NCBI GenBank assembly: GCA_023251275.1
Contig: JAHEZC010000007.1
Location: 1 to 15,301 of the forward strand
Reading direction: 5' to 3'
DNA from: Parafilimonas sp.
Lineage (GTDB): Bacteria > Bacteroidota > Bacteroidia > Chitinophagales > Chitinophagaceae
Length of the DNA: 15,301 nucleotides
How positions within the stretch are numbered: the first letter of the stretch is position 1; every line of letters starts with the position of its first letter. This document shows, one piece after another, positions 1 through 6,748 of this stretch. The translations under genes were made by a program, and so were the position numbers. Below the pieces are notes generated by a model that saw only the letters and a list, made by a program, of their open reading frames with translations, had not been told where the DNA came from and made no database searches.

Positions 1-1
1 A

Positions 2-778
2 AAAGCCGCCGCGGGTGACAATGAAAAAAAAGCGGGTATAGATGTGATGATCGCCCTTGATGTAAGCAAAAGCATGTGGAGCGAAGATGTAAAACCCTCA
101 AGACTGGATAAAGCAAAGCAATTTATTAACCTGCTCATTGACCGTTTGGGTGATAACCGCATTGGTCTTGTTGTATTTGCTGGTCAGGCTTTTCTGCAAA
201 TGCCTTTGACATCGGATGCTGTAGCTGCAAAAATTTTTGTTTCTAATGCTTCACCGGATGCTGTTCCTGTGCAGGGTACTGCTATCGGCGATGCACTTCA
301 GTTGTGTGACAATTCCTTCAATACAAAAGAGAAAAAATATAAAGCGGTGATATTGATATCAGATGGTGAAGATCATGATAACAGATCAAAAAATCTATTG
401 CAGCAGTTGTATGATCACGGTGTAATAGTCAATACGGTTGGTGTCGGAAGTCCCGAAGGCAGCCCGATCATTGAACCTGGTACAAATAGTTATAAGATGG
501 ACGCCAACGGGCAAACCGTTATTACACGTTTAAATGAAAAAGGGCTGCAGGAAATTGCGCAAAAAACGGGGGGTATTTACCGCCACCTCGATAATGGAGT
601 TGTCACCTCCGCAGAGATAATGGAATCGCTGAATAATATGGACAAGAAATTAATTGACAATAATAATATAAATAGCACAAAGCAGTATGCATCTTTTTAT
701 CCTTTGTTTCTTGCGTTGGCTCTGCTGATGCTCACAGGTGAAATTTTTATTCCTGAAACAAAAAAACAAACTGCATGA
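2..778 (+). CDS. batB: BatB-like VWA-domain membrane protein (5' end missing)
   Basis: The reading frame is open to the left edge, so the N-terminus, where the family carries membrane helices, lies outside. What remains is a von Willebrand factor A domain. Near the left edge is the metal-ion-dependent adhesion motif DVSKS (DxSxS), after the strand IDVMIALD. A later strand, VILISDGEDHD, carries the usual second acidic loop. A C-terminal hydrophobic helix (about YPLFLALALLMLTGEIFI) anchors it in the inner membrane. Bat proteins (Bacteroides aerotolerance) are thought to form a periplasm-facing complex that helps with oxidative or envelope stress; the exact reaction is unknown. The stop codon overlaps the next gene's start (ATGA), which indicates translational coupling with the TPR protein, the normal batB-batC order. 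BatA is a close paralogue and cannot be excluded from this fragment alone, but a TPR partner directly downstream favours BatB. Confidence 0.88.
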   Translation, partial: KAAAGDNEKKAGIDVMIALDVSKSMWSEDVKPSRLDKAKQFINLLIDRLGDNRIGLVVFAGQAFLQMPLTSDAVAAKIFVSNASPDAVPVQGTAIGDALQLCDNSFNTKEKKYKAVILISDGEDHDNRSKNLLQQLYDHGVIVNTVGVGSPEGSPIIEPGTNSYKMDANGQTVITRLNEKGLQEIAQKTGGIYRHLDNGVVTSAEIMESLNNMDKKLIDNNNINSTKQYASFYPLFLALALLMLTGEIFIPETKKQTA

Positions 779-1395
779 AAATAATAATGTTCATTGCGTT
801 GTCCAGTCTTGTGATGATTGATCTCAATCTCAATGCACAGCAATCAAACAGCCTCGTGCAAAAAGGCAATGAAGCGTACAGAAAAGGAGATTATAAAAAT
901 GCGGCAGAATTATACAGGCAGGCATTAATGAATAATGCAGGTAACATCACTGCAAAATTCAATCTCGGAAATGCTTTACAAAAGGAGAATGATCTGGCTT
1001 CCTCCGAAAAAGAATACAATGATGCAGCAGGTAATGCCGCAGAAAGCGATCTGAAGGCAAAAGCTTTTTACAATAAAGGATTATCACTTATCAGGCAAAA
1101 AAAAATACAGGATGCTATAGATGCCTTCAAGCAATCACTCAAACTTCAGCCCGCTGATGATGAGGCGCGGGAAAATTTACAAAAAGCAATGAATGAATTA
1201 AAACAACAACAGCAAAAACAGCAACCACAGAAGCAGCAGAATAAACAAAACAAGCCTGAAAAAAAACAGCAAAACAGGCAGCCAAATTTGCAAATGATGG
1301 AACAAAAATTCAATGAATTGCGCAACCAGGAAAAGCAGTTGCAGAAAATGCTGCAGAAAAAAACAACAAACGCTCAGCCGGATAAAGACTGGTAA
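775..1395 (+). CDS. batC: BatC-like TPR protein
   Basis: A 206-residue protein with an N-terminal signal sequence (hydrophobic MKIIMFIALSSLVMI, likely cleavage near NAQQ). Two to three tetratricopeptide repeats follow at about residues 28-130, for example the unit with GNEAYRKGDYKNAAELYRQA and later AFYNKGLSLIRQKKIQDAI. The last third is a lysine/glutamine-rich, probably disordered or coiled tail (about 140-200). TPR units bind partner proteins, and in the Bat cluster this subunit is thought to bridge the VWA proteins in the periplasm. The start overlaps the batB stop by four bases (ATGA). In many Bacteroidetes batD and batE follow. Here the next gene, 134 bases on, is ispG, so the operon appears to end at this gene. 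Function in the complex is inferred from family and context. Confidence 0.85.
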   Translation: MKIIMFIALSSLVMIDLNLNAQQSNSLVQKGNEAYRKGDYKNAAELYRQALMNNAGNITAKFNLGNALQKENDLASSEKEYNDAAGNAAESDLKAKAFYNKGLSLIRQKKIQDAIDAFKQSLKLQPADDEARENLQKAMNELKQQQQKQQPQKQQNKQNKPEKKQQNRQPNLQMMEQKFNELRNQEKQLQKMLQKKTTNAQPDKDW

Positions 1396-1420
1396 GCATT
1401 CATCAAAACACTTTTCAAAA

Positions 1421-1455
1421 CCTGCCAGGACTCTTAATATAAAACCCTGGCAAGG
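1421..1455 (+). terminator. possible terminator after batC
   Basis: Inverted repeat TGCCAGG (1423-1429) / CCTGGCA (1446-1452), a 7-bp stem with a 16-base loop. It can be extended by CC/GG past a one-base bulge. It lies 27 bases after the batC stop and is followed by an AT-rich tract (TTTAAATTTT) rather than a clean T-run, so termination is only a reasonable guess. Confidence 0.4.
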
Positions 1456-1496
1456 GCTTTAAATTTTGTTAGTAATAATTTAGACGCAGCAATCAT

Positions 1497-1504
1497 TAAT
1501 TTTG
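1497..1504 (+). promoter_or_regulatory. Bacteroidetes-type -7 element before ispG
   Basis: TAATTTTG matches the TAnnTTTG consensus exactly and ends 25 bases before the ispG ATG. A TTTG at 1465-1468 is too far upstream (28-base spacer) to be a convincing -33 box, so only the -7 element is supported. Confidence 0.5.
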
Positions 1505-1529
1505 CTGTTCTGGAAAAGAGATATACACT

Positions 1530-3656
1530 ATGCAGTTATATTGCAATTCACTCACTCAATACAGCCGGTTACAAACCAGAGAAGTAAAGATTGGTGATTT
1601 ATTGCTGGGCAATTTTCATCCCATTCGTGTGCAGACGATGACCACTCCGGATACAATGGATACTATTGCTACTGTTGAACAATCCATCCGTTGCATCGAA
1701 GCAGGCGCAGAGTTGGTACGCATTACTGCACCAAGTAAAAGGGAAGCAGAAAATCTCCTCCACATAAAAAACGAATTACACAAAAGAGGATACCGTACGC
1801 CGCTTGTCGCTGATATACACTTTACACCCAATGCTGCAGAGATCGCAGCACGTATTGTAGAGAAAGTGAGAATAAATCCCGGCAATTATATTGATAAAAA
1901 GAAATTTGAGTTTATTGAATACACCGATAAGGAATATAATGAGGAAATAGACAGGATAAGAAAACGCTTTACACCTTTGGTGAAAATCTGCAAAGAATAT
2001 GGAACAGCCATGCGTATCGGCACCAATCATGGCAGCCTGAGTGACCGCATCATGAGCCGCTACGGAGACACACCTATGGGGATGGTAGAAAGTGCAATGG
2101 AATTCCTGCGTATTGCACGCGGTGAAAATTATCACCAGGTTGTATTAAGTATGAAAGCGAGCAATCCAAAAGTAATGGTGCAGGCATATCGCTTACTCAT
2201 TAATAAAATGTTTGAAGAATTCAATGAATGTTACCCTTTGCATCTTGGCGTAACAGAAGCGGGGGATGGTGAAGACGGAAGAATAAAAAGTGCAACAGGT
2301 ATTGGTACATTGATGGAAGATGGAATTGGAGATACCATAAGAGTATCACTGACAGAAGATCCTGAATTTGAGATACCCGTATGCAATGATCTTGTTAAGC
2401 GCTATCATCACCGTGAACATCATGCGCATATAGAAGAAGTCGGGAAATCGGGGAGTCAGAAAGTTGGGGAGTCGGAAATTCCGAAAGTCCGAAAGTCGGG
2501 AAGTCAGGAGAATGAAAGTGATAGTTCGTACTTCTTACTTAGTACTTCAAACTTCTCCCTTCCTTATTCGCCGTTTTCTTATCAGCGCAGATTAACGAAT
2601 GAAGTCTCAAACATTGGCGGCAGGCATGTACCGGTTGTTGTGGCAGATTTTTTTCAGAAAGAATCAATACAGGCTGATGATCTTAAATCAGCCGGCTATA
2701 GTTACAATAGTGCAACAGATAAATGGAATATCAGTGATGGCGCTGCAGACTATATCTATACTGCAAAAAAAATTCTGGATTTTGCTTTGCCCGGCACATT
2801 AAAAGTAATCTGCGATGCTTATGCATGGCAAAAGGTCATCGTTTCACAAGATGGCATCGAAGAAAAATATTTTCCGCTTTTCCAGGGTGTTGAATACCTC
2901 GACATTAAGGAAAAATCATCAACGCTGAATTTCATAGGCATGGATACGCATGCTATTGATAAAGAAGTAAAAGAAAAAATTTTTGAAGATGCAGCGAATG
3001 ATCCTGCTGCGGTTTTTTGTTTATTCTCCACTAATAAACACACAATGCCCGACGTACGCAGAACAATGATTGAACTGATGGAAAGAGAAATAAAAACACC
3101 GGTGATCCTTTGTGTGGAAAGCCATCTTTCTTCTGTTGATGAGCAACTCATTCAATTCTCTATAGAAGCAGGCGCGCTGCTGCTTGATGGAATGGGAGAT
3201 GGCATTTGGCTGATGAATGATCCGAAGAAAATGCATCATACAAAAGTTAGCGGAAGAAATTATATTCCTGTCAATAATAATCATGAATTTCTGAATGCAG
3301 CATCTTTCTCCATTTTGCAGGCAACACGAACCCGTATTTCCAAAACAGAATATATTTCCTGCCCTTCCTGCGGCAGAACGCTTTTTGATTTGCAGGAAAC
3401 GACAGCAAAAATCCGTGCACGCACTACGCATCTTAAAGGTGTCAAGATTGCCATTATGGGTTGTATTGTAAATGGTCCCGGCGAAATGGCAGATGCCGAT
3501 TTCGGTTATGTAGGCAGTGGCATAGGTAAGATAACCCTGTACAGGGGAAAGGAAATCGTGAAAAGAAATGTGGAAAACGAAGTGGCCGTTGATGAACTCA
3601 TTAATTTACTGAAAGAAAATGATGCATGGATTGAGCCTGTTCAGAATGTCTCCTGA
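1530..3656 (+). CDS. ispG: 4-hydroxy-3-methylbut-2-enyl diphosphate synthase, long form
   Basis: IspG (GcpE) reductively opens the ring of methylerythritol cyclodiphosphate to give HMBPP, the penultimate step of the MEP isoprenoid pathway, in the cytoplasm. The N-terminal TIM barrel (about residues 15-290) shows family segments such as MRIGTNHGSLSDR and LGVTEAGDGEDGR. The C-terminal 4Fe-4S domain holds CPSC (C611, C614) and GCIVNGPGE (C645, with catalytic-type E652), so all three cluster ligands are present. At 708 residues it is the long type with an extra middle domain (about 355-600), as in Bacteroidetes, Chlamydia and plants. At the junction between barrel and middle domain, residues 303-350 are low-complexity and encoded by a tandem DNA repeat (see the repeat entry). 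The frame stays open and the active-site domains are complete, so the enzyme is probably functional. It appears to be a single-gene unit between a -7 element and a hairpin terminator. Confidence 0.96.
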   Translation: MQLYCNSLTQYSRLQTREVKIGDLLLGNFHPIRVQTMTTPDTMDTIATVEQSIRCIEAGAELVRITAPSKREAENLLHIKNELHKRGYRTPLVADIHFTPNAAEIAARIVEKVRINPGNYIDKKKFEFIEYTDKEYNEEIDRIRKRFTPLVKICKEYGTAMRIGTNHGSLSDRIMSRYGDTPMGMVESAMEFLRIARGENYHQVVLSMKASNPKVMVQAYRLLINKMFEEFNECYPLHLGVTEAGDGEDGRIKSATGIGTLMEDGIGDTIRVSLTEDPEFEIPVCNDLVKRYHHREHHAHIEEVGKSGSQKVGESEIPKVRKSGSQENESDSSYFLLSTSNFSLPYSPFSYQRRLTNEVSNIGGRHVPVVVADFFQKESIQADDLKSAGYSYNSATDKWNISDGAADYIYTAKKILDFALPGTLKVICDAYAWQKVIVSQDGIEEKYFPLFQGVEYLDIKEKSSTLNFIGMDTHAIDKEVKEKIFEDAANDPAAVFCLFSTNKHTMPDVRRTMIELMEREIKTPVILCVESHLSSVDEQLIQFSIEAGALLLDGMGDGIWLMNDPKKMHHTKVSGRNYIPVNNNHEFLNAASFSILQATRTRISKTEYISCPSCGRTLFDLQETTAKIRARTTHLKGVKIAIMGCIVNGPGEMADADFGYVGSGIGKITLYRGKEIVKRNVENEVAVDELINLLKENDAWIEPVQNVS
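2437..2555 (+). repeat. in-frame tandem octamer array plus heptamer block inside ispG
   Basis: From 2437 to 2508 there are nine contiguous 8-base units with no gaps (AAGTCGGG, AAATCGGG, GAGTCAGA, AAGTTGGG, GAGTCGGA, AATTCCGA, AAGTCCGA, AAGTCGGG, AAGTCAGG; consensus about AAGTCGGR). Nineteen bases later four 7-base units follow (GTACTTC, TTACTTA, GTACTTC, AAACTTC; 2528-2555) whose ACTT core is complementary to the AAGT core of the first block. The element can therefore fold back on itself. Nine octamers make 72 bases, and the reading frame turns them into three 8-residue repeats (VGKSGSQK, VGESEIPK, VRKSGSQE; residues 304-327). Similar low-complexity runs are, from memory, common between genes in Bacteroidetes; here the run is translated. 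Confidence 0.85.
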
Positions 3657-3673
3657 AGAAATTATTTTTAACC

Positions 3674-3691
3674 AGGCAATTTTAATTGCCT
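3674..3691 (+). terminator. hairpin after ispG
   Basis: AGGCAATT / AATTGCCT is a perfect 8-bp inverted repeat separated by TT (or 7 bp with a 4-base loop), 17 bases after the ispG stop. An AT-rich tract follows. It is a plausible, possibly bidirectional, terminator before nadB. Confidence 0.5.
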
Positions 3692-3794
3692 TAATATTTG
3701 CCGCTCTCTTTTGCAGAAATTTTTATTTGCCGGGCATTAATACTTTCAGATAATTTTTCTTGCAGATAAAACATGAACAGATAAAATTCACTCT

Positions 3795-5393
3795 ATGCTG
3801 CAAACCGATTTCCTTGTTGTTGGATCAGGAATAGCCGGCCTTACTTATGCGTTAAAAACAGCAAAACATTTTCCTGGTAAGAAAATTACAGTCATCACAA
3901 AAACACGGGAAGATGAAACCAATACCAAATATGCGCAGGGTGGTATTGCAGGTGTATGGGATGCTGTGAATGACAGCTTTGAAAAACATATTGAAGACAC
4001 TTTGATTGCCGGTGATGGCCTATGCAATGAACATATTGTGGAGATTGTAGTGTAAGAAGGAGTTGACCGAATAAAAGAAATAATAGGATACGGTACAAGA
4101 TTTGACAAAAATGTAAGTGGTGATTATTCTTTAGGAAGAGAAGGCGGTCACAGCGAGCACCGCATACTGCATCATAAAGATATCACCGGAAAAGAAATAG
4201 AAAGAGCATTGCTTGAAGAGATGAAGGCATACGAAAACATTCATCTTATCAATCACTGTTTTGTGCTTGATCTTATCACCCAGCATCACCTCAATTATCT
4301 AATCACAAAATCAACTCCTGACATTACCTGTTATGGAGTATATGTATTAAACCTGCTGAATAACCAGATAGAAAAAATTCTTTCAAAGATCACCGTACTG
4401 GCAACAGGCGGTTGCGGACAGGCATATCGTACAACGACCAATCCGAAAATTGCCACAGGAGATGGCATCGCAATGGCATACCGGGCAAAGGGTAAGATCG
4501 AGAACATGGAGTTCATGCAATTTCATCCTACTGCTTTATATGAGCCTGGAATATCACCGTCATTTTTAATAACAGAAGCCGTGCGTGGCGATGGCGGTAT
4601 CCTGAGAAATAAGGAAGGCGATGCTTTTATGGAGCATTACGATATACGCAAAGACCTTGCCCCGCGGGATATTGTTGCAAGAGCTATTGATAATGAAATG
4701 AAACGTGCGGGTACAGAGTATGTATATCTTGATTGCAGGCGCCTCGATAAAGAAAAATTTATTCATCACTTTCCGAATATTTATCAGAAATGTATGAGCA
4801 TTGGCATTGATGTGATGAAGCAGATGATACCCATAGCGCCTGCAGCGCATTACAGTTGCGGGGGGATAAAAACGGATGAATGGGGCAGAACTTCGATACA
4901 ACGCTTATATGCCTGCGGTGAATCTGCCAGCACAGGATTGCACGGCGCCAACCGTCTTGCGAGCAACAGCCTGCTGGAAGCAATGGTATTTGGCCACAGG
5001 TGTTTTGTTGACAGTGTTGAAAAAATTAACGGCATCAGTTTTCAGCAGGATATTCCCGACTGGAATGCAAGCGGAACCACTGAACCAAAGGAAATGATCC
5101 TGATCACACAAAGTATGAAAGAACTGCAGCAGGTGATGAGTGATTATGTGGGCATAGTGCGCAATGATGTACGGTTACAGAGAGCCATGAAACGGTTGGA
5201 TCTGCTGCATGAAGAAACAGAAGAATTATACGAAACCACAAAAGTATCGCCGCAGTTGTGTGAGCTGAGAAACCTCATCACAGTGGGTTATCTTATCGTG
5301 AAAGGCGCACAGTTCAGGAAAGAAAGCAGGGGATTGCATTACAACACTGATCATCCCGGAAAAAGCCCTTTGTTGCAAAACATCATACTGTAA
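3795..5393 (+). pseudogene. nadB: L-aspartate oxidase with one internal in-frame stop
   Basis: NadB oxidises L-aspartate to iminoaspartate with FAD, the first step of de novo NAD synthesis, in the cytoplasm. The frame reads as a full-length family member of about 532 residues. It has the dinucleotide-binding motif VVGSGIAGL at the N-terminus, KYAQGGIAGV, EGGHSEHRI, FHPTALYEPG, the arginine segment LAPRDIVARAI, AAHYSCGGI and LHGANRLASNSLLE, plus the helical C-terminal domain ending GLHYNTDHPG. The only defect is a TAA at 4053-4055 (codon 87, in EIVV*EGVDRIKEI). The same frame stays open on both sides, so it is a point nonsense change, not a frameshift. If real, translation gives an 86-residue fragment (3795-4055), and a restart could occur no earlier than the ATG at 4209 (394 residues without the FAD-binding loop). 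A sequencing error, for instance AAA or GAA read as TAA, is a serious alternative because nothing else has decayed. Confidence 0.85.
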
Positions 5394-5405
5394 CCAAACG
5401 AAAAT

Positions 5406-5413
5406 TACCTTTG
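5406..5413 (+). promoter_or_regulatory. -7 element before the acyltransferase gene
   Basis: TACCTTTG fits TAnnTTTG exactly, lies just past the nadB stop, and ends 17 bases before the ATG at 5431. No -33 TTTG was found at the proper distance. Confidence 0.5.
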
Positions 5414-5430
5414 AGTCTTATTGATTTATC

Positions 5431-6312
5431 ATGTATTATTTAGTGTATGGAATTTTTTATCTGCTTTCCTTACTTCCCTGGCGGGTATTGTACCTGGTAA
5501 GCGATGCCGGATATGCTATTGTTTATTACCTGGTACGCTACAGAAGAAACGTCGTGATGCATAATCTCAAAATAGCATTTCCCGAAAAAACAGATACTGA
5601 AAGAAAAAGAATCGCTAAAGATTTTTACAAAAATTTTGCAGATAATTTCATGGAGGTCATTAAGCTTGTTTCTATTTCCGAAAAGGAACTTAACAGACGT
5701 TTTACCTGTGATTATAATGTAGTGAATGATTTATATATTACCGGTAAAAATGTACAGTTATTGTCAGGTCATTTTTTTAACTGGGAATTTGCCAATCTTG
5801 CCTTTTCTAACAATTTTGTTTACCCGCTTATCTGTGTATATATGCCTGTGACCAACAAAATTTTCGACAGGTTGTTTCGTAAAATGCGAAGCAGGTTTGG
5901 CTCAAGGCTTGTGGCAGCGACAGAATTTGCCAGGCAGTTTGTTCCCTTTACACGGGGAAGATATGTTTGCGGGCTTGTAGGAGATCAAAGCCCCGGAGGC
6001 CCAGACAATGTTTACTGGACAAGATTTTTCGGCAGGATGACCCCTTTTGTAAAAGGGCCTGAAAAAGGTGCAGTCAGGCTTGATGCTGCTGTAGTGCTGA
6101 GCTCCTTCATTAAAGTAAAAAGAGGGTATTACAGGTGTAAATTGAAATTACTTACTGCCGATCCAAAGTCTCTCCATGCGGGAGATATAACCAGGCAGAT
6201 GATTGCATTTATCGAGGAGACGGTTCGAAAATATCCGGCCAATTATTTGTGGAGCCACAGAAGATGGAAATGGGAATTTGAGGAAGATAAATATGTGAAG
6301 AATGTGATATAA
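5431..6312 (+). CDS. LpxL/HtrB-family lipid A acyltransferase
   Basis: A 293-residue membrane-associated acyltransferase of the lysophospholipid/lipid A biosynthesis family. It transfers a secondary acyl chain from acyl-ACP to the lipid A precursor on the inner face of the cytoplasmic membrane. An N-terminal hydrophobic segment (about residues 3-35) anchors it. The catalytic HX4E motif is SGHFFNWE (H114, E119). Other family segments are VVMHNLKIAFPE near residue 41, VGDQSPGGP, FFGRMTPFVKGP and the C-terminal YLWSHRRWKWE. Length agrees with the family's usual 290-310 residues. It starts 37 bases after nadB with its own -7 element. Bacteroidetes usually carry one or a few such paralogues, so I give no LpxL/LpxM assignment. 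Confidence 0.93.
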   Translation: MYYLVYGIFYLLSLLPWRVLYLVSDAGYAIVYYLVRYRRNVVMHNLKIAFPEKTDTERKRIAKDFYKNFADNFMEVIKLVSISEKELNRRFTCDYNVVNDLYITGKNVQLLSGHFFNWEFANLAFSNNFVYPLICVYMPVTNKIFDRLFRKMRSRFGSRLVAATEFARQFVPFTRGRYVCGLVGDQSPGGPDNVYWTRFFGRMTPFVKGPEKGAVRLDAAVVLSSFIKVKRGYYRCKLKLLTADPKSLHAGDITRQMIAFIEETVRKYPANYLWSHRRWKWEFEEDKYVKNVI

Positions 6313-6321
6313 ACAGATTTA

Positions 6322-6352
6322 AGGTTGTCAACCTCCTCGGGGTTGTCAACCT
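6322..6352. repeat. REP-like hairpin, doubled AGGTTGTCAACC unit
   Basis: Two copies of GGTTGTCAACCT (unit 1 with a leading A, 6322-6334; unit 2, 6341-6352) flank the linker CCTCGG. Each copy is nearly self-complementary (GGTTG-T-CAACC). The two together form an 11-bp stem with one T:T mismatch. It lies 10 bases after the acyltransferase stop and could act as its terminator. A third copy of AGGTTGTCAAC occurs at 11506-11516, which suggests a dispersed element. Confidence 0.65.
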
Positions 6353-6424
6353 GCCCACATAAAGAAATTCATAAAATTTATTAGCTGCTGATAAAGGCCA
6401 ATTCCATCCAATTTCCAAAACACG

Positions 6425-6432
6425 TATTTTTG
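6425..6432 (+). promoter_or_regulatory. -7 element before the small coiled-coil membrane gene
   Basis: TATTTTTG matches TAnnTTTG and ends 17 bases before the ATG at 6450, the same spacing as for the acyltransferase gene. This supports the short gene being real. Confidence 0.5.
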
Positions 6433-6449
6433 AATAAACATTCAGGTAA

Positions 6450-6707
6450 ATGACAGCGGAACAAAGTCTTAAATTGTTTGAAATTGTAAACAGGCATTTT
6501 AAAAATGAAGAAGATGCCCGCTTATTTGTACTTGAATTGGACAATCTGATTACAGAACGTACAAAGGAAGAGGCTAAACAATCAACTACTAAAGAAGACC
6601 TTGTACGCGAAATCAGTAATGCCAAAATTGATCTGATAAAATGGATGTTTGGCTTTTGGGTTACCCTTGTTTTGTTAATATTGGCTAACTGGTTTTTTAA
6701 ACACTAA
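6450..6707 (+). CDS. small coiled-coil protein with C-terminal membrane anchor
   Basis: An 85-residue protein. The first 60 residues are charged and helical with heptad-like spacing of hydrophobics. The last 25 contain a single transmembrane helix (about IKWMFGFWVTLVLLILANWF). The order of a TxEQ-type N-terminus, a TKEDLxxEI segment and IDLIKWMFGFW resembles the CCDC90/DUF1640-type coiled-coil membrane proteins of bacteria, whose role is not known. It would sit in the inner membrane with the coiled coil in the cytoplasm, perhaps as an oligomer. It is convergent with the sensor kinase gene; the stops are 42 bases apart. A good -7 element upstream and amino-acid-like composition argue against a chance frame. 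The family match is from memory of the motif pattern. Confidence 0.75.
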   Translation: MTAEQSLKLFEIVNRHFKNEEDARLFVLELDNLITERTKEEAKQSTTKEDLVREISNAKIDLIKWMFGFWVTLVLLILANWFFKH

Positions 6708-6748
6708 CTTTATTTTTTCGAAGGAGTGTGATCAGGTAACGGTAACTC

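Noticed and set aside
1465..1468. TTTG as the -33 box for ispG
   Set aside because: The 28-base spacer to the -7 element is longer than the roughly 19-21 expected.
2437..2508. CRISPR-like array
   Set aside because: Units are 8 bases with no spacers, and the stretch is translated in frame within ispG.
4209..5393. Downstream nadB part as a separate intact gene starting at 4209
   Set aside because: The frame continues without a stop from 4056 and matches NadB throughout that stretch. The ATG at 4209 is an internal Met, and a protein starting there lacks the FAD-binding N-terminus.
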